Origin: Stappia albiluteola
GTDB lineage: Bacteria; Pseudomonadota; Alphaproteobacteria; Rhizobiales; Stappiaceae
Length of the DNA: 46,782 nt
Direction: 5' to 3'
Assembly (NCBI RefSeq): GCF_014050225.1
Contig: NZ_JACFXV010000013.1
Span: forward strand, 1-46,782
A model generated the notes under the pieces. That model was not told where the DNA came from. It saw only the letters and a program-made list of their open reading frames with translations, and searched no databases. Shown here piece after piece: positions 11,301 to 17,535 of this stretch; within the stretch, counting starts at the first letter, position 1, and each line of letters opens with the position of its first letter. Position numbers and translations under genes: made by a program.

Positions 11301-11649
11301 TTGCCTTCTTACGAATCCACTCTGCACATTCGCGCGCGACGGCGCGCTGGGTCAGCTTGTTACGGAGCTGGATCTCGAACTCGGTCCCGTAAAGACCGCT
11401 CTCCCGCCGCGCCTTCGGAATGAAGAACTCCCGCCGTTCCTTGCGCATACGGTCCGCAACTTCGTTCGGGACGAAGGTGGGCGCTGTAAAGATGAACTGA
11501 AGGCTTTCGACTTTCGACAACTCAGACTTCAGCGCCTCGAAGGCGTAGATCGAGAAGCAGGACGCGGCAATCTTCAACCGCGAACCGCGCTTGATCGTTA
11601 CCTTGAGGTCGTCGCCAAGAAGCTGCGATGTGTTGTCAATTATCTTCAT
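8377..11649 (-). CDS. SNF2-family helicase with PLD-like N-terminal domain
   Basis: A 1090-residue SNF2/SWI2-type ATPase. The N-terminal region (about 1-130; SRLKIAASCFSIYAFEALKSEL) resembles the phospholipase-D-like segment seen at the front of defence helicases. Walker A is DSVGLGKTFTAL near 277, the Walker B variant VIDESHNF near 363, then a long insert, and a C-terminal helicase domain with GTDCISEGQNLQDCDYLINYD and QRFGRIDRIGS. The ATG at 11649 (MKIIDNTSQLL) is chosen over an upstream extension because the preceding HTH gene ends at 11636 and overlaps by 14 bp. It is co-transcribed with DUF4391, mod and res, so it is likely part of one defence system that moves along or remodels DNA. Confidence 0.9.
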   Translation of the reverse strand: MKIIDNTSQLLGDDLKVTIKRGSRLKIAASCFSIYAFEALKSELSKVESLQFIFTAPTFVPNEVADRMRKERREFFIPKARRESGLYGTEFEIQLRNKLTQRAVARECAEWIRKKARFRSNTTKAPMQQFLHVGQENGGIAYMPISGFTAVDLGYQKGDAVSNFVTRFDDPSHTQMYLQLFDQIWSDPDKLKDVTAAICDHIESVYQENSPERIYFMMLYNIFQDFLEDVDEDVLPNDLTGYRDSVVWNKLFNYQRDAATGIINKLETYNGCILADSVGLGKTFTALAVIKYYELRNRAVLVLCPKKLADNWRNYNTNLTTNIFAKDRFNYDVLCHTDLSRTSGESFGIPLNRVNWGNYDLVVIDESHNFRNNDVFKDRETRYQKLMNKVIRAGVKTKVLMLSATPVNNRFTDLRNQLALAYEGQSEALSRNLKTETSVEEIFRRAQKAFNAWSTLPPEERTAASILKALDFDFFELLDAVTIARSRKHIETFYDTKDIGRFPERCKPLSFHCPITQRTDVMGLNDIFTQLSILKLAVYAPISYILPSRLRKYEEIYDTQVEGGRSKFRQADRERSLQALMTTNLLKRLESSVEAFRITLRSLGGNITRALDAINDFERSGSAQSITDFMDDPELLDAEDDDLEGLGDFTVGKKVQISLADMDLPSWKHDLEADLALIQELVASMEKVTPDDDAKLQHVKQVLQRKVSEPLNPGNRKVLIFTAFADTANYLYANLAPFAQQLGLQAGKVTGSDAPKTTLKKSYDFQGVLTLFSPRSKEKAIVLPNEPGELDILIGTDCISEGQNLQDCDYLINYDIHWNPVRIIQRFGRIDRIGSPNSRIQLVNYWPDITLDEYINLKERVENRMVIADVSATGDDNVLTAKSSDIAYRKEQLKRLQDEVIELEDVKTGISITDLGLNDFRMDLLNYVKEHGELDHLPNGMHAVVPAQPELGLQPGAIFALKNIHESVNINQQNRLHPYYLVYISDDGEVIADHTEVKRLLDLIRTSCKGRAEPLPEVCRIFNERTQDGRKMDRYSELLSSAIRSMIEVKEEKDIDSLFSGGRTTALVHTIAGLNDFELIAFVVVEGGEA

Positions 11650-11848
11650 TGCGATTGCTCGCCTCGCCCCCAGTACTTTGGCGCTTCCGCACCTCAATCC
11701 ATGCGTCGATGTCTCTCCTCCGAAACCGCCAGGCACCACCAACCTTGAAGCCGGGAAGCGTTCCGTCAGCCGCGAGCCGGTAAGCCGTCTTCTCGGTGAG
11801 CTTCAGGTACTCAGCCACCTCCCGGATCGTCATTACGTCGGTGTCCAT
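11636..11848 (-). CDS. Excisionase-family HTH protein heading the R-M operon
   Basis: A 70-residue winged-helix protein: TIREVAEYLKLTEKTAYRLAADGTLPGFKVGGAWRFRRRDIDAWI is the classic excisionase/MerR-like DNA-binding pattern. I start it at 11848 (MDTDVMTIREV); MTIREV at 11833 is also possible, while the longer frame to 12178 runs through the recombinase gene. Its stop overlaps the helicase start by 14 bp, placing it first in the defence operon. It is probably a transcriptional regulator of that operon; alternatively it may have served the upstream recombinase. Confidence 0.8.
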   Translation of the reverse strand: MDTDVMTIREVAEYLKLTEKTAYRLAADGTLPGFKVGGAWRFRRRDIDAWIEVRKRQSTGGEASNRNEDN

Positions 11849-11918
11849 GCGGGTCCCCGCAGAAATCGTATACTGCCTTGAGAAAATACGGGAAGAATCG
11901 GGAATCGCAAAGCACAAC

Positions 11919-12503
11919 TTACTCTGCTCGTGCGTCCTCCCGAACAGCACCCCGCCCTCCGGGCAGCCGTCGGTAGAGGGTGGCCGGCGATACGCCCAAG
12001 CGACGAGCGACGTCGGCGACCCCAATGTCCTGGTTACGCAAGAGCGTTTTGGCGATGCGCAGGTCGGCCGTCGACATTTTCGGCGGTCGGCCGCCTTTGC
12101 GGCCGCGGGCACGAGCCGCTTCCAGCCCAGCCCCTGTCCGCTCACGAATGATGGCTCGCTCGAACTCGGCCAGGGCACCGAAGATGTGGAACACCAACAT
12201 GCCGCCGGCGGTCGTGGTGTCGATTGCTTCGGTCAGGGAGCGAAAGCCCATGCCCTTCGACTGGAGAAGCTCCACGGTGTCGATTAGCTGGCGCATGGAC
12301 CGGGCGAGACGGTCGAGTTTCCAGACAACAAGTGTGTCGCCCGGCCGCATGAAGTCGAGGGCTTGCTCAAGCCCTGGTCTTTCAGATTTGGCACCCGATG
12401 CGGTTTCATCGAAGATGCGTTCGCACCCGGCCGCCTTCAGGGCGTCGATTTGGAGGGTCGGTTTCTGTTCATCACTGGAAACTCGGGCATAACCAATATT
12501 CAC
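11919..12503 (-). CDS. Serine recombinase (resolvase/invertase family)
   Basis: A 194-residue small serine recombinase. The N-terminal catalytic domain has GYARVSSDEQKPTLQIDAL (catalytic Ser in RVSS) and LVVWKLDRLARSMRQL with the conserved Arg cluster; the C-terminal end has a resolvase HTH (IGVADVARRLGVSPATLYRRL). The GTG at 12503 (VNIGYARVSS) fits the family start and has GAG nearby; an ATG at 12533 adds ten residues. No inverted-repeat-bounded invertible segment or transposase is visible nearby, so it may be the remnant of a Tn3-type unit or act in resolving or inverting element DNA. Catalytic residues look intact. Confidence 0.9.
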   Translation of the reverse strand: MNIGYARVSSDEQKPTLQIDALKAAGCERIFDETASGAKSERPGLEQALDFMRPGDTLVVWKLDRLARSMRQLIDTVELLQSKGMGFRSLTEAIDTTTAGGMLVFHIFGALAEFERAIIRERTGAGLEAARARGRKGGRPPKMSTADLRIAKTLLRNQDIGVADVARRLGVSPATLYRRLPGGRGAVREDARAE

Positions 12504-12574
12504 TTTTCTCAAAATCCAATAATTAAAACACACCTAGTATATCAATTTTCGCGATGGGTTTTGAGAAATGATAA

Positions 12575-12597
12575 AAGGCGGAAACTGGTTCCGCCTT
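12575..12597 (-). terminator. Terminator after luxI operon
   Basis: A perfect 9-bp stem (AAGGCGGAA / TTCCGCCTT, 5-nt loop). On the minus strand it is followed by TTTTATCATTT, so it ends the leftward luxI plus small-gene transcript before the recombinase gene. Confidence 0.75.
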
Positions 12598-12616
12598 CCT
12601 CAAAACGACCATACCC

Positions 12617-12802
12617 TCAATAACAGTCGTTATTGCGAGGTAGCTCGACCGCCTCCAGCGCTTCCGCTGTTTCTTGGAAACCGCCACGTCGAGCCTCTTC
12701 CGCAAGGTAGCGGATGCACCATGCTAAGCGGTCGGCGGCAATTCTGTACTGTCCTTGCCGGCTTCCTGGCGAGGATGCCGGCCATTCTGTATCGAACGTC
12801 AT
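12617..12802 (-). CDS. Small conserved-looking protein translationally coupled to luxI
   Basis: A 61-residue protein beginning MTFDTEWPASSPG and continuing with an amphipathic helical segment rich in Ala, Leu, Arg and Glu (IAADRLAWCIRYLAEEARR). Its ATG overlaps the luxI stop (ATGA at 12799-12802), it has a GAAAGGG ribosome-binding site, and a terminator follows at 12575. Small genes directly behind traI/luxI are known on some rhizobial elements, where they affect transfer, but I cannot assign this one to a named family. No signal peptide or membrane segment is visible. A regulatory or accessory quorum-sensing role is inferred from position only. Confidence 0.65.
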   Translation of the reverse strand: MTFDTEWPASSPGSRQGQYRIAADRLAWCIRYLAEEARRGGFQETAEALEAVELPRNNDCY

Positions 12803-13419
12803 GCGGCGACCCTTTCGTGAGGCAACTCGTCAAGGTTGGCGATTACAGGACCAGGAACCCCAGCGCGATCGCGGACACGCGCAAGGAAGGCAAGGGAGAC
12901 TTCCAACCACTCGGCCGCTGCAGTGTCCGTACCAGTCTCGATGGTCCCGCCAAGCCGCTTCGGATTCCATCCCGCGCGGCGCATAATCGGCTCCATACGA
13001 ATGTCCGATACCGACACATAAGCGCGGAGCCCTGTGAAGAGGCCGAACTCCAGCATGCCGGCCATGAGTACGGCCGCGATATTGGCCGGAGCCGAGTCCT
13101 GATCGGCACAGAAGCGCGTGCTCTCCCAAACGTCTGACGCGCTCGGCGGCGTACCCTCGACCAGATTGGGGAAGACGTCGGCCAGCAGGTAGGGACCCGT
13201 CGTCGGCAGAAGCCGGGTGCAGGCGTTCACGCGGCCGTCGGGCGCGTAGTGAACCAGATAGTGGGCGTCCGGCAGATCAAACTGGTCGAGCTCAAGTCCA
13301 TTGACGACGCTCACATCCCAGCCAAGACGTTCGCTAAATACCCTCCGCCGCAGCTGGTGCATGGATGCCAGGGCATCCCAGTGCCGGTGCGCGTTCTCAC
13401 GTGAAATAATATGCAGCAT
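12799..13419 (-). CDS. luxI: Acyl-homoserine-lactone synthase (LuxI/TraI family)
   Basis: A 206-residue LuxI-family enzyme that makes an N-acyl-homoserine lactone from S-adenosylmethionine and an acyl carrier. Conserved family residues are visible: RRRVFSERLGWDV (Arg, Phe, Trp), DQFDLPDAHYLV (Asp pair), ACTRLLPTTGPYLLADVFP (Arg of the active region) and WESTRFCAD (Glu and Arg). The ATG at 13419 follows GGGAGGATAGCT, a good ribosome-binding site; the longer frame to 13485 is rejected. It lies downstream of luxR on the same strand, with a lux-box-like palindrome 58 bp before its start, implying positive feedback. The acyl chain cannot be predicted. Confidence 0.95.
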   Translation of the reverse strand: MLHIISRENAHRHWDALASMHQLRRRVFSERLGWDVSVVNGLELDQFDLPDAHYLVHYAPDGRVNACTRLLPTTGPYLLADVFPNLVEGTPPSASDVWESTRFCADQDSAPANIAAVLMAGMLEFGLFTGLRAYVSVSDIRMEPIMRRAGWNPKRLGGTIETGTDTAAAEWLEVSLAFLARVRDRAGVPGPVIANLDELPHERVAA

Positions 13420-13476
13420 AGCTATCCTCCCAAAATTGCTTTGGAAGGATTGAGGCAGAGATTGGCTCCGCTGACA

Positions 13477-13496
13477 TCCTGTCAACCTCCACAGGT
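13477..13496. promoter_or_regulatory. lux-type box upstream of luxI
   Basis: TCCTGTCAACCTCCACAGGT has arms CCTGT and ACAGG around an 8-bp centre, the size and arm sequence of the classical lux box (ACCTGT-N8-ACAGGT). It lies 58 bp upstream of the luxI start and 21 bp after the luxR stop, where a LuxR activator would contact polymerase. A related copy lies before the coupling-protein gene at 15321-15340. Confidence 0.75.
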
Positions 13497-13516
13497 TACC
13501 GGCGAGTAAAGCGCTT

Positions 13517-14209
13517 TCAGGGCGAGATGATGCCCTCCATGATCGCCTTCATCACGGCGTGATAGACGTTCACAACGCCCATCTTGGAGCGGACATTCGC
13601 CAGGTGGAAATAGACTGTCCTGTAGGAAATCCCGAGTATCTGAGCGGTCTGCCAAGCCGACTTCCCGGCAGCGGTCCAGAGCAGGCATTCGCGCTCGCGC
13701 GGGGTCAGGCTGACGGTGGTGCGCCCCATCCGGCCCAAGGCAAGCAACTCGCGGGCATGATTGTGGAAAGCGAGCGACAACAGGTGCACGTCCTGTCCTA
13801 CGGTGGACATGAGCCGGTCGAGCCCCTCCACGCCATGATCGGAGACCATGGACGCCATCGCGAGCGCACCGCGGGCACCATGGATCGGGATGCCAACGCC
13901 TTCACCAACGCCAAACTCGGCCGCCTCTGCGAAAAGGCGTCGTTGTTCCGGCGAGGGATCGACGCCGAAGGACATTGCGCTCCAGGTGAAGGGCGCTACC
14001 TGGTTCGGGCCGTTCAGGATGACCGGATCGACGCGGTGATAGCCACTGTCGATATAGTGGTTGTACCAGGCATCGGAAAAGGTCGTGAGGATGAGCGGCT
14101 TCTCATCCGGCAGCGCGTCTGTGCGGATGACCTGATAAGCCCATTCACGGAAGCCGAGATCCCAGAGGGCTTTCGAGAAGGCCGCTTCGAGGGACGCCAC
14201 GTCTTCCAC
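13517..14209 (-). CDS. luxR: LuxR-family quorum-sensing transcription activator
   Basis: A 230-residue TraR/LuxR-type regulator. The N-terminal autoinducer-binding domain shows the conserved Trp-Tyr...Asp-Pro pattern in FSDAWYNHYIDSGYHRVDPVI and the ligand-pocket Trp in APFTWSAM. The C-terminal HTH is SLTPRERECLLWTAAGKSAWQTAQILGIS with recognition helix YRTVYFHLANVRSKM. The only canonical start in reach is GTG at 14209, but family-like residues (VIAFLDQIRH) continue upstream, and a strong AGGAGG at 14260-14265 sits 8 nt from an in-frame ATC, so the true start may be non-canonical at 14251. It is predicted to bind the boxes at 13477 and 15321. Confidence 0.93.
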   Translation of the reverse strand: MEDVASLEAAFSKALWDLGFREWAYQVIRTDALPDEKPLILTTFSDAWYNHYIDSGYHRVDPVILNGPNQVAPFTWSAMSFGVDPSPEQRRLFAEAAEFGVGEGVGIPIHGARGALAMASMVSDHGVEGLDRLMSTVGQDVHLLSLAFHNHARELLALGRMGRTTVSLTPRERECLLWTAAGKSAWQTAQILGISYRTVYFHLANVRSKMGVVNVYHAVMKAIMEGIISP

Positions 14210-14304
14210 GTGGCGTATCTGATCAAGAAAGGCGATGACAGTTGACCGGATACGCGACCCCTCCTCGCATGATGTCTACAGAATACTTATGAGCCGCGCC
14301 GAAA

Positions 14305-14360
14305 ATTCGTGAAATAACGAATTGTATATGTCATTATTTATTGAATTCGTCCTTTCGTTA
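14305..14360. promoter_or_regulatory. AT-rich parA promoter with ACGAA inverted repeats
   Basis: ATTCGT and ACGAAT form a perfect 6-bp inverted repeat with 6-bp spacing at 14305-14322. A second ATTCGT at 14345 and TTTCGTTA at 14353-14360 follow, just before parA (ATG 14386). The segment is strongly AT-rich. Operators for ParA or a ribbon-helix-helix partner often look like this. The same TAACGAA word recurs in several other gene borders of the element. Confidence 0.5.
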
Positions 14361-14385
14361 AAAACAACAACAAGAAAGATCGGAC

Positions 14386-15039
14386 ATGACTCTCTTCATT
14401 GGAACCGTCTCTCAAAAAGGTGGCGTCGGCAAAAGCACGCTGGCCAGGCTCATCGCACGCGAGTATGCGCTTGCCGGATGGAACGTGAAGATCGCCGACC
14501 TCGACATACAACAGGGCACCAGCTTCAGCTGGCAGGCGCGCCGCCTTCAGCGCGGCGTCGATCCGGTGGTCGCGGTAGAGCGCTTCGGCACAGTCGGTCA
14601 GGCCATCAAGGCGGCTGCCGGCTACGATCTGATGATCCTCGATGGCCCTCCGCACGCCACGATGGGCACCCTTCAGATTGCTGAAGCCAGCACGCTGGTG
14701 GTGTTGCCGACGGGGCTTGCCCTCGACGATCTCGAACCCACGGTCCTGCTCGCGCACGAGCTGACGAAAAAGGGCGTGCCGGCCGGGAGGATCGTCATCG
14801 CCTTCTGCCGTGTCGGCGACAGCGAGAGCGAGCTTGCCGAAGCCAGCACCTATGTGCGCCAGGCCGGATACCGGCATCTCGCGAATGTCCTGCCGGAGAA
14901 GACCGGCTTCCGACGCGCCAGCGACGAAGGCCGCGCACCCACGGAAACGCGCTTCCCGTCCCTCAACGAACGGGCGGGAGCCATCGCGCACGAGATTGCC
15001 GATATCATCCAGGCCAACACCGACAGGGAGGCTGCATAG
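14386..15039 (+). CDS. parA: ParA-family ATPase
   Basis: A 217-residue ParA/MinD-type ATPase. The deviant Walker A is QKGGVGKSTLARL near residues 8-20, switch I is DLDIQQGTSFSW, and Walker B is YDLMILDGPPHATM. It is the short type without an N-terminal HTH, as used with small partners on plasmids and conjugative elements. It is followed, 1 bp after its stop, by a 75-residue basic protein and then the coupling-protein gene, so it may position element DNA or the transfer machinery rather than only segregate plasmids. The closest cognate partner is the next gene; the large ParB-domain protein at 25.5 kb is remote. Confidence 0.92.
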   Translation: MTLFIGTVSQKGGVGKSTLARLIAREYALAGWNVKIADLDIQQGTSFSWQARRLQRGVDPVVAVERFGTVGQAIKAAAGYDLMILDGPPHATMGTLQIAEASTLVVLPTGLALDDLEPTVLLAHELTKKGVPAGRIVIAFCRVGDSESELAEASTYVRQAGYRHLANVLPEKTGFRRASDEGRAPTETRFPSLNERAGAIAHEIADIIQANTDREAA

Positions 15040-15040
15040 G

Positions 15041-15268
15041 ATGAGAAAGATTCCGCCACCTCAACGCACCGGCAAAGGTCTGCCGCCCGCACCGGCGCAG
15101 GTCGTCCACAATCTCGACCGCGCAGAGGCCGGCACCTTGACGGCGCTCAATTTCAAGGTCAGCCCCGAGTTCCACCGCGAGTTCAAAGCCTATGCGGCCG
15201 TCCACGGCGTCTCGATGGTGGATATCTTGAAGGAGGGTTTCGCGCTCGTGAAAGAGCGGCGCGGATAA
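15041..15268 (+). CDS. Small basic ParA-partner-like protein (possible ribbon-helix-helix)
   Basis: A 75-residue protein. The N-terminal 35 residues are basic and Pro-rich; the C-terminal 40 (LNFKVSPEFHREFKAYAAVHGVSMVDILKEGFALVKE) have the strand-helix-helix pattern of ribbon-helix-helix proteins that act as ParA partners and autorepressors. The start ATG at 15041 has GGGAGG upstream and follows the parA stop by 1 bp. Its stop TAA is itself part of the repeat TAACGAAATGACGAAA, which recurs near other genes of the element. It likely binds such sites; this is inference. Confidence 0.75.
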   Translation: MRKIPPPQRTGKGLPPAPAQVVHNLDRAEAGTLTALNFKVSPEFHREFKAYAAVHGVSMVDILKEGFALVKERRG

Positions 15269-15320
15269 CGAAATGACGAAATAGAGAAATCGTCATATAG
15301 GTATTTATTTCCGAAAAACA

Positions 15321-15340
15321 AGCTGCGGAGGTTGACAGGT
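15321..15340. promoter_or_regulatory. lux-type box upstream of coupling-protein gene
   Basis: AGCTGCGGAGGTTGACAGGT matches the reverse complement of the luxI box (13477-13496) at 17 of 20 positions, including an unbroken 13-bp GGAGGTTGACAGG. It lies in the intergenic region about 207 bp before the coupling-protein start. The shared sequence suggests LuxR control of the transfer gene. Confidence 0.65.
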
Positions 15341-15394
15341 TACACCACGCACCGTCGATCCCAATAAATACATCAGGAAGGCGTTGCCGACTCC

Positions 15395-15538
15395 TGGGAA
15401 AAGTCAACGTCATAGGACATGCATGACTGGAGCCGGCAACACTTCCATTATTGTTTACGTCAATCGGATTTACCACACGTCAGTCAGATAAATTTGCAAA
15501 CCGCCCATAAGCCCTTGGGAAAAGTCAACTGCCAAGGG
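15395..15538 (+). promoter_or_regulatory. Duplicated initiation region and RBS-masking hairpin before traG
   Basis: TGGGAAAAGTCAAC occurs at 15395-15408 and 15516-15529, each followed by a purine-rich ribosome-binding site and an ATG. The second copy lies in a perfect 7-bp stem (CCCTTGG 15512-15518, CCAAGGG 15532-15538) that covers the AAGGGA Shine-Dalgarno of the coupling-protein gene at 15547. The first copy starts a 22-codon reading frame (ATG at 15423) that ends before the second. This suggests translational control by hairpin masking and perhaps a leader peptide. Confidence 0.5.
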
Positions 15539-15546
15539 AATGCAAC

Positions 15547-17142
15547 ATGGGACATTTGCGCCTGTTGTGGCGCCTGCTCAGGTTCGCCACGTTCGAGCTT
15601 CCGGTCTGTCTGCTGATCGCGACGCTCATCTGGACCATCATCGACAACCTCACCCTGACGACGGACCGGCTGTCGGTCCTGCTTGTGGCCGGCGGCCTCG
15701 CCCTTGCCTGCATGTGCTGGCTCGCTTGGCGCCTGGCAGGCCGCCGATCCGACGCGCATGGCTCGGCGTCGTTCGCCACCTCCGCCGACATCGCCCATGC
15801 GGGCCTGCGCGCACAGGGCTCCATCATCGGCAAGAAGGGTGGACGGCTGCTCCGCTTCAACCGACCGGGTCACCTGCTGACCTTCGCACCGACGCGCTCC
15901 GGCAAGGGCGTCGGCGTCGTCATCCCGAACCTGCTGGATCATCCAGGCTCGGTGGTGGTGACGGACATCAAGGGAGAGAACTACCGGATCACCGCCAAGC
16001 ACCGGGGCACGCTCGGCCCGGTTCATGCCTTCGCGCCGTTCGATCCGGACATCGAAAGCGCCTGCTTCAACCCGGTCGAGTTCATCCGCGCGGGCACAAT
16101 CAACGATGTGGACGATGCACGACTTATCGCCGAGATGATCGTGCCGCCCGAGGGGCACGACACCAACCACTGGGAACGGGAAGCGCGGGTCCTCGTGACC
16201 GGCCTGCTGCTCTACATCGCCAATGACCTCCCGCCACACCGGCAAAACCTCCGGGAGCTGCGGCTCCTGCTCATGCGCTCGCGCGACGGCTTCAATGCGG
16301 TGCTCGGCGGCATGGCGGCGAGTGAACACGCCGTCGTCCAGCGAATCGCCGAAGGCTTCGCGCAAAAGGAAGACAAGGAGCGCTCGGCCGTCGTCTCGAC
16401 GGCGCAAAGCCGCACGGAAGTTTTCGACAGCCCCCAGCTCGCCGCGATCACCGGCCGCTCCACCTTCCGGCTCGAAGACCTCAAGAACGGCGTCATGTCG
16501 ATCTTCCTCATCGTGCCACCTGAATACGTCTCGGTTTACCAGCCGTTCCTGCGCCTTATCGTCGGCCTCACCACGGCGGCGATGACCCGCAACAAGCGGG
16601 TGCCGCGACACCCGGTGCTGTTCCTGCTCGACGAGCTGCCGGCCCTCGGCCCCATGCGGCCGATCGAGGACGGCATCGGCTACCTCGCTGGATACGGCGC
16701 GCATCTCTGGCTCTTCGTGCAGGACCTCGACCAGCTGCAGAAGACCTATCGCAAATGGCGCTCCATGATCGCCAACTGTGCCGTGCGCCAAGCCTTCAAC
16801 GTCCAGGACCCGGACACCGCTCAGCTGCTCTCGGCAATGCTGGGCCAACGCACGGTATCCGTTTCCAGCGGCGGCAAGAGCGGCCGGTTTCCGTGGCTCG
16901 GGCTGGCATCGAACTATAGCGCGCACCACAGCGAGATCGGCCGACCGCTGTTGGCTCCTGACGAGATCATGCTGCTGCCGGAGAGCTGCCAGCTTCTGTT
17001 CGTGCAGGGCTGCCGCCCGATCCTGGCGCAGAAGCTCCGGTATTTCGAGGAGCGTGCTTTCAAGGGCCGCTGGACGCCGTGGCGTATGGGCGATGTCCAC
17101 GACGAAGCGCGCACCGACCTCCTGCACGAATTAACGAAATAG
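15547..17142 (+). CDS. traG: Type IV coupling protein (VirD4/TraG family)
   Basis: A 531-residue inner-membrane ATPase that brings the relaxase-DNA complex to a type IV secretion channel. Two N-terminal membrane helices (about 18-37 and 43-64) precede the ATPase domain with Walker A APTRSGKG at 114-121 and Walker B LFLLDELPALG near 357-366. The C-terminal part has the conserved QDLDQLQKTYRKW segment. The stop is followed 15 bp later by the next gene. It lies near the relaxase and ParA, as in many alphaproteobacterial conjugative modules, but no trb/virB genes follow. A lux-type box upstream suggests quorum-sensing control. Confidence 0.93.
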   Translation: MGHLRLLWRLLRFATFELPVCLLIATLIWTIIDNLTLTTDRLSVLLVAGGLALACMCWLAWRLAGRRSDAHGSASFATSADIAHAGLRAQGSIIGKKGGRLLRFNRPGHLLTFAPTRSGKGVGVVIPNLLDHPGSVVVTDIKGENYRITAKHRGTLGPVHAFAPFDPDIESACFNPVEFIRAGTINDVDDARLIAEMIVPPEGHDTNHWEREARVLVTGLLLYIANDLPPHRQNLRELRLLLMRSRDGFNAVLGGMAASEHAVVQRIAEGFAQKEDKERSAVVSTAQSRTEVFDSPQLAAITGRSTFRLEDLKNGVMSIFLIVPPEYVSVYQPFLRLIVGLTTAAMTRNKRVPRHPVLFLLDELPALGPMRPIEDGIGYLAGYGAHLWLFVQDLDQLQKTYRKWRSMIANCAVRQAFNVQDPDTAQLLSAMLGQRTVSVSSGGKSGRFPWLGLASNYSAHHSEIGRPLLAPDEIMLLPESCQLLFVQGCRPILAQKLRYFEERAFKGRWTPWRMGDVHDEARTDLLHELTK

Positions 17143-17157
17143 AGAAAGGACGAAATC

Positions 17158-17529
17158 ATGAAGGAGATTTCCAAGAACTTCGAGGCTTATGCCTTCTTTG
17201 GCATCATGGTCCTCGGCCTCCTATACATACCGCTCGTCGTTGTGGTGGCTTCCAAGGCGCATGCCGCCAGCCCCGCACTTCCCCGCTGCGATGAGGCCCG
17301 GACGATTGACCAGGTGCGAGGTGCTTTGGAAGCACAGAGCGGCAAGGTCATTCTTGGGCTGCACAGTGCAGTCGAAACTCATGTCACCGATGGCACTGAC
17401 TATCGCCGCTGCGTGGCAGCTGTCGTGACGGACGGCGACGAAGCGACGGTCAGCTATGCCATCGGCTGGTATGACCGGGAGAACGCCGTCCCCTTCTGGG
17501 CAGGCGACGGGTTGCCAGGATCACAGTAG
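17158..17529 (+). CDS. Exported or membrane-anchored hypothetical protein
   Basis: A 123-residue protein with one hydrophobic segment (FFGIMVLGLLYIPLVVVVAS) followed by an AHA-A type cleavage site, so it is probably exported to the periplasm. The mature part is about 88 residues with two Cys (CDEAR..., RRCVAAV) that could form a disulfide. It follows traG by 15 bp with an AAAGGA ribosome-binding site and the motif TAACGAAATAGAG at the junction, so it is co-transcribed. The gene ends 6 bp before the convergent relaxase gene. Function unknown; a role with the coupling protein is inferred from position. Confidence 0.75.
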   Translation: MKEISKNFEAYAFFGIMVLGLLYIPLVVVVASKAHAASPALPRCDEARTIDQVRGALEAQSGKVILGLHSAVETHVTDGTDYRRCVAAVVTDGDEATVSYAIGWYDRENAVPFWAGDGLPGSQ

Positions 17530-17535
17530 GCCACC

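Noticed and set aside
11919-12503. Invertible segment controlled by the serine recombinase
   Set aside because: No pair of inverted recombination sites was found around the gene or the defence operon by eye.
12523-12705. 60-codon minus-strand frame between recombinase and luxI operon
   Set aside because: It overlaps the terminator hairpin and the coupled small gene in another frame.
14386-15268. Complete ParAB partition locus
   Set aside because: The small partner lacks a ParB fold and no centromere-like array is seen; the ParB-domain protein is 10 kb away.
15419-15616. 65-codon frame starting at the first duplicated initiation site
   Set aside because: It runs out of frame into traG; the shorter 22-codon frame from 15423 is more plausible as a leader.
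15484-17127. 547-codon minus-strand frame opposite traG
   Set aside because: Antisense shadow of a VirD4-family gene.
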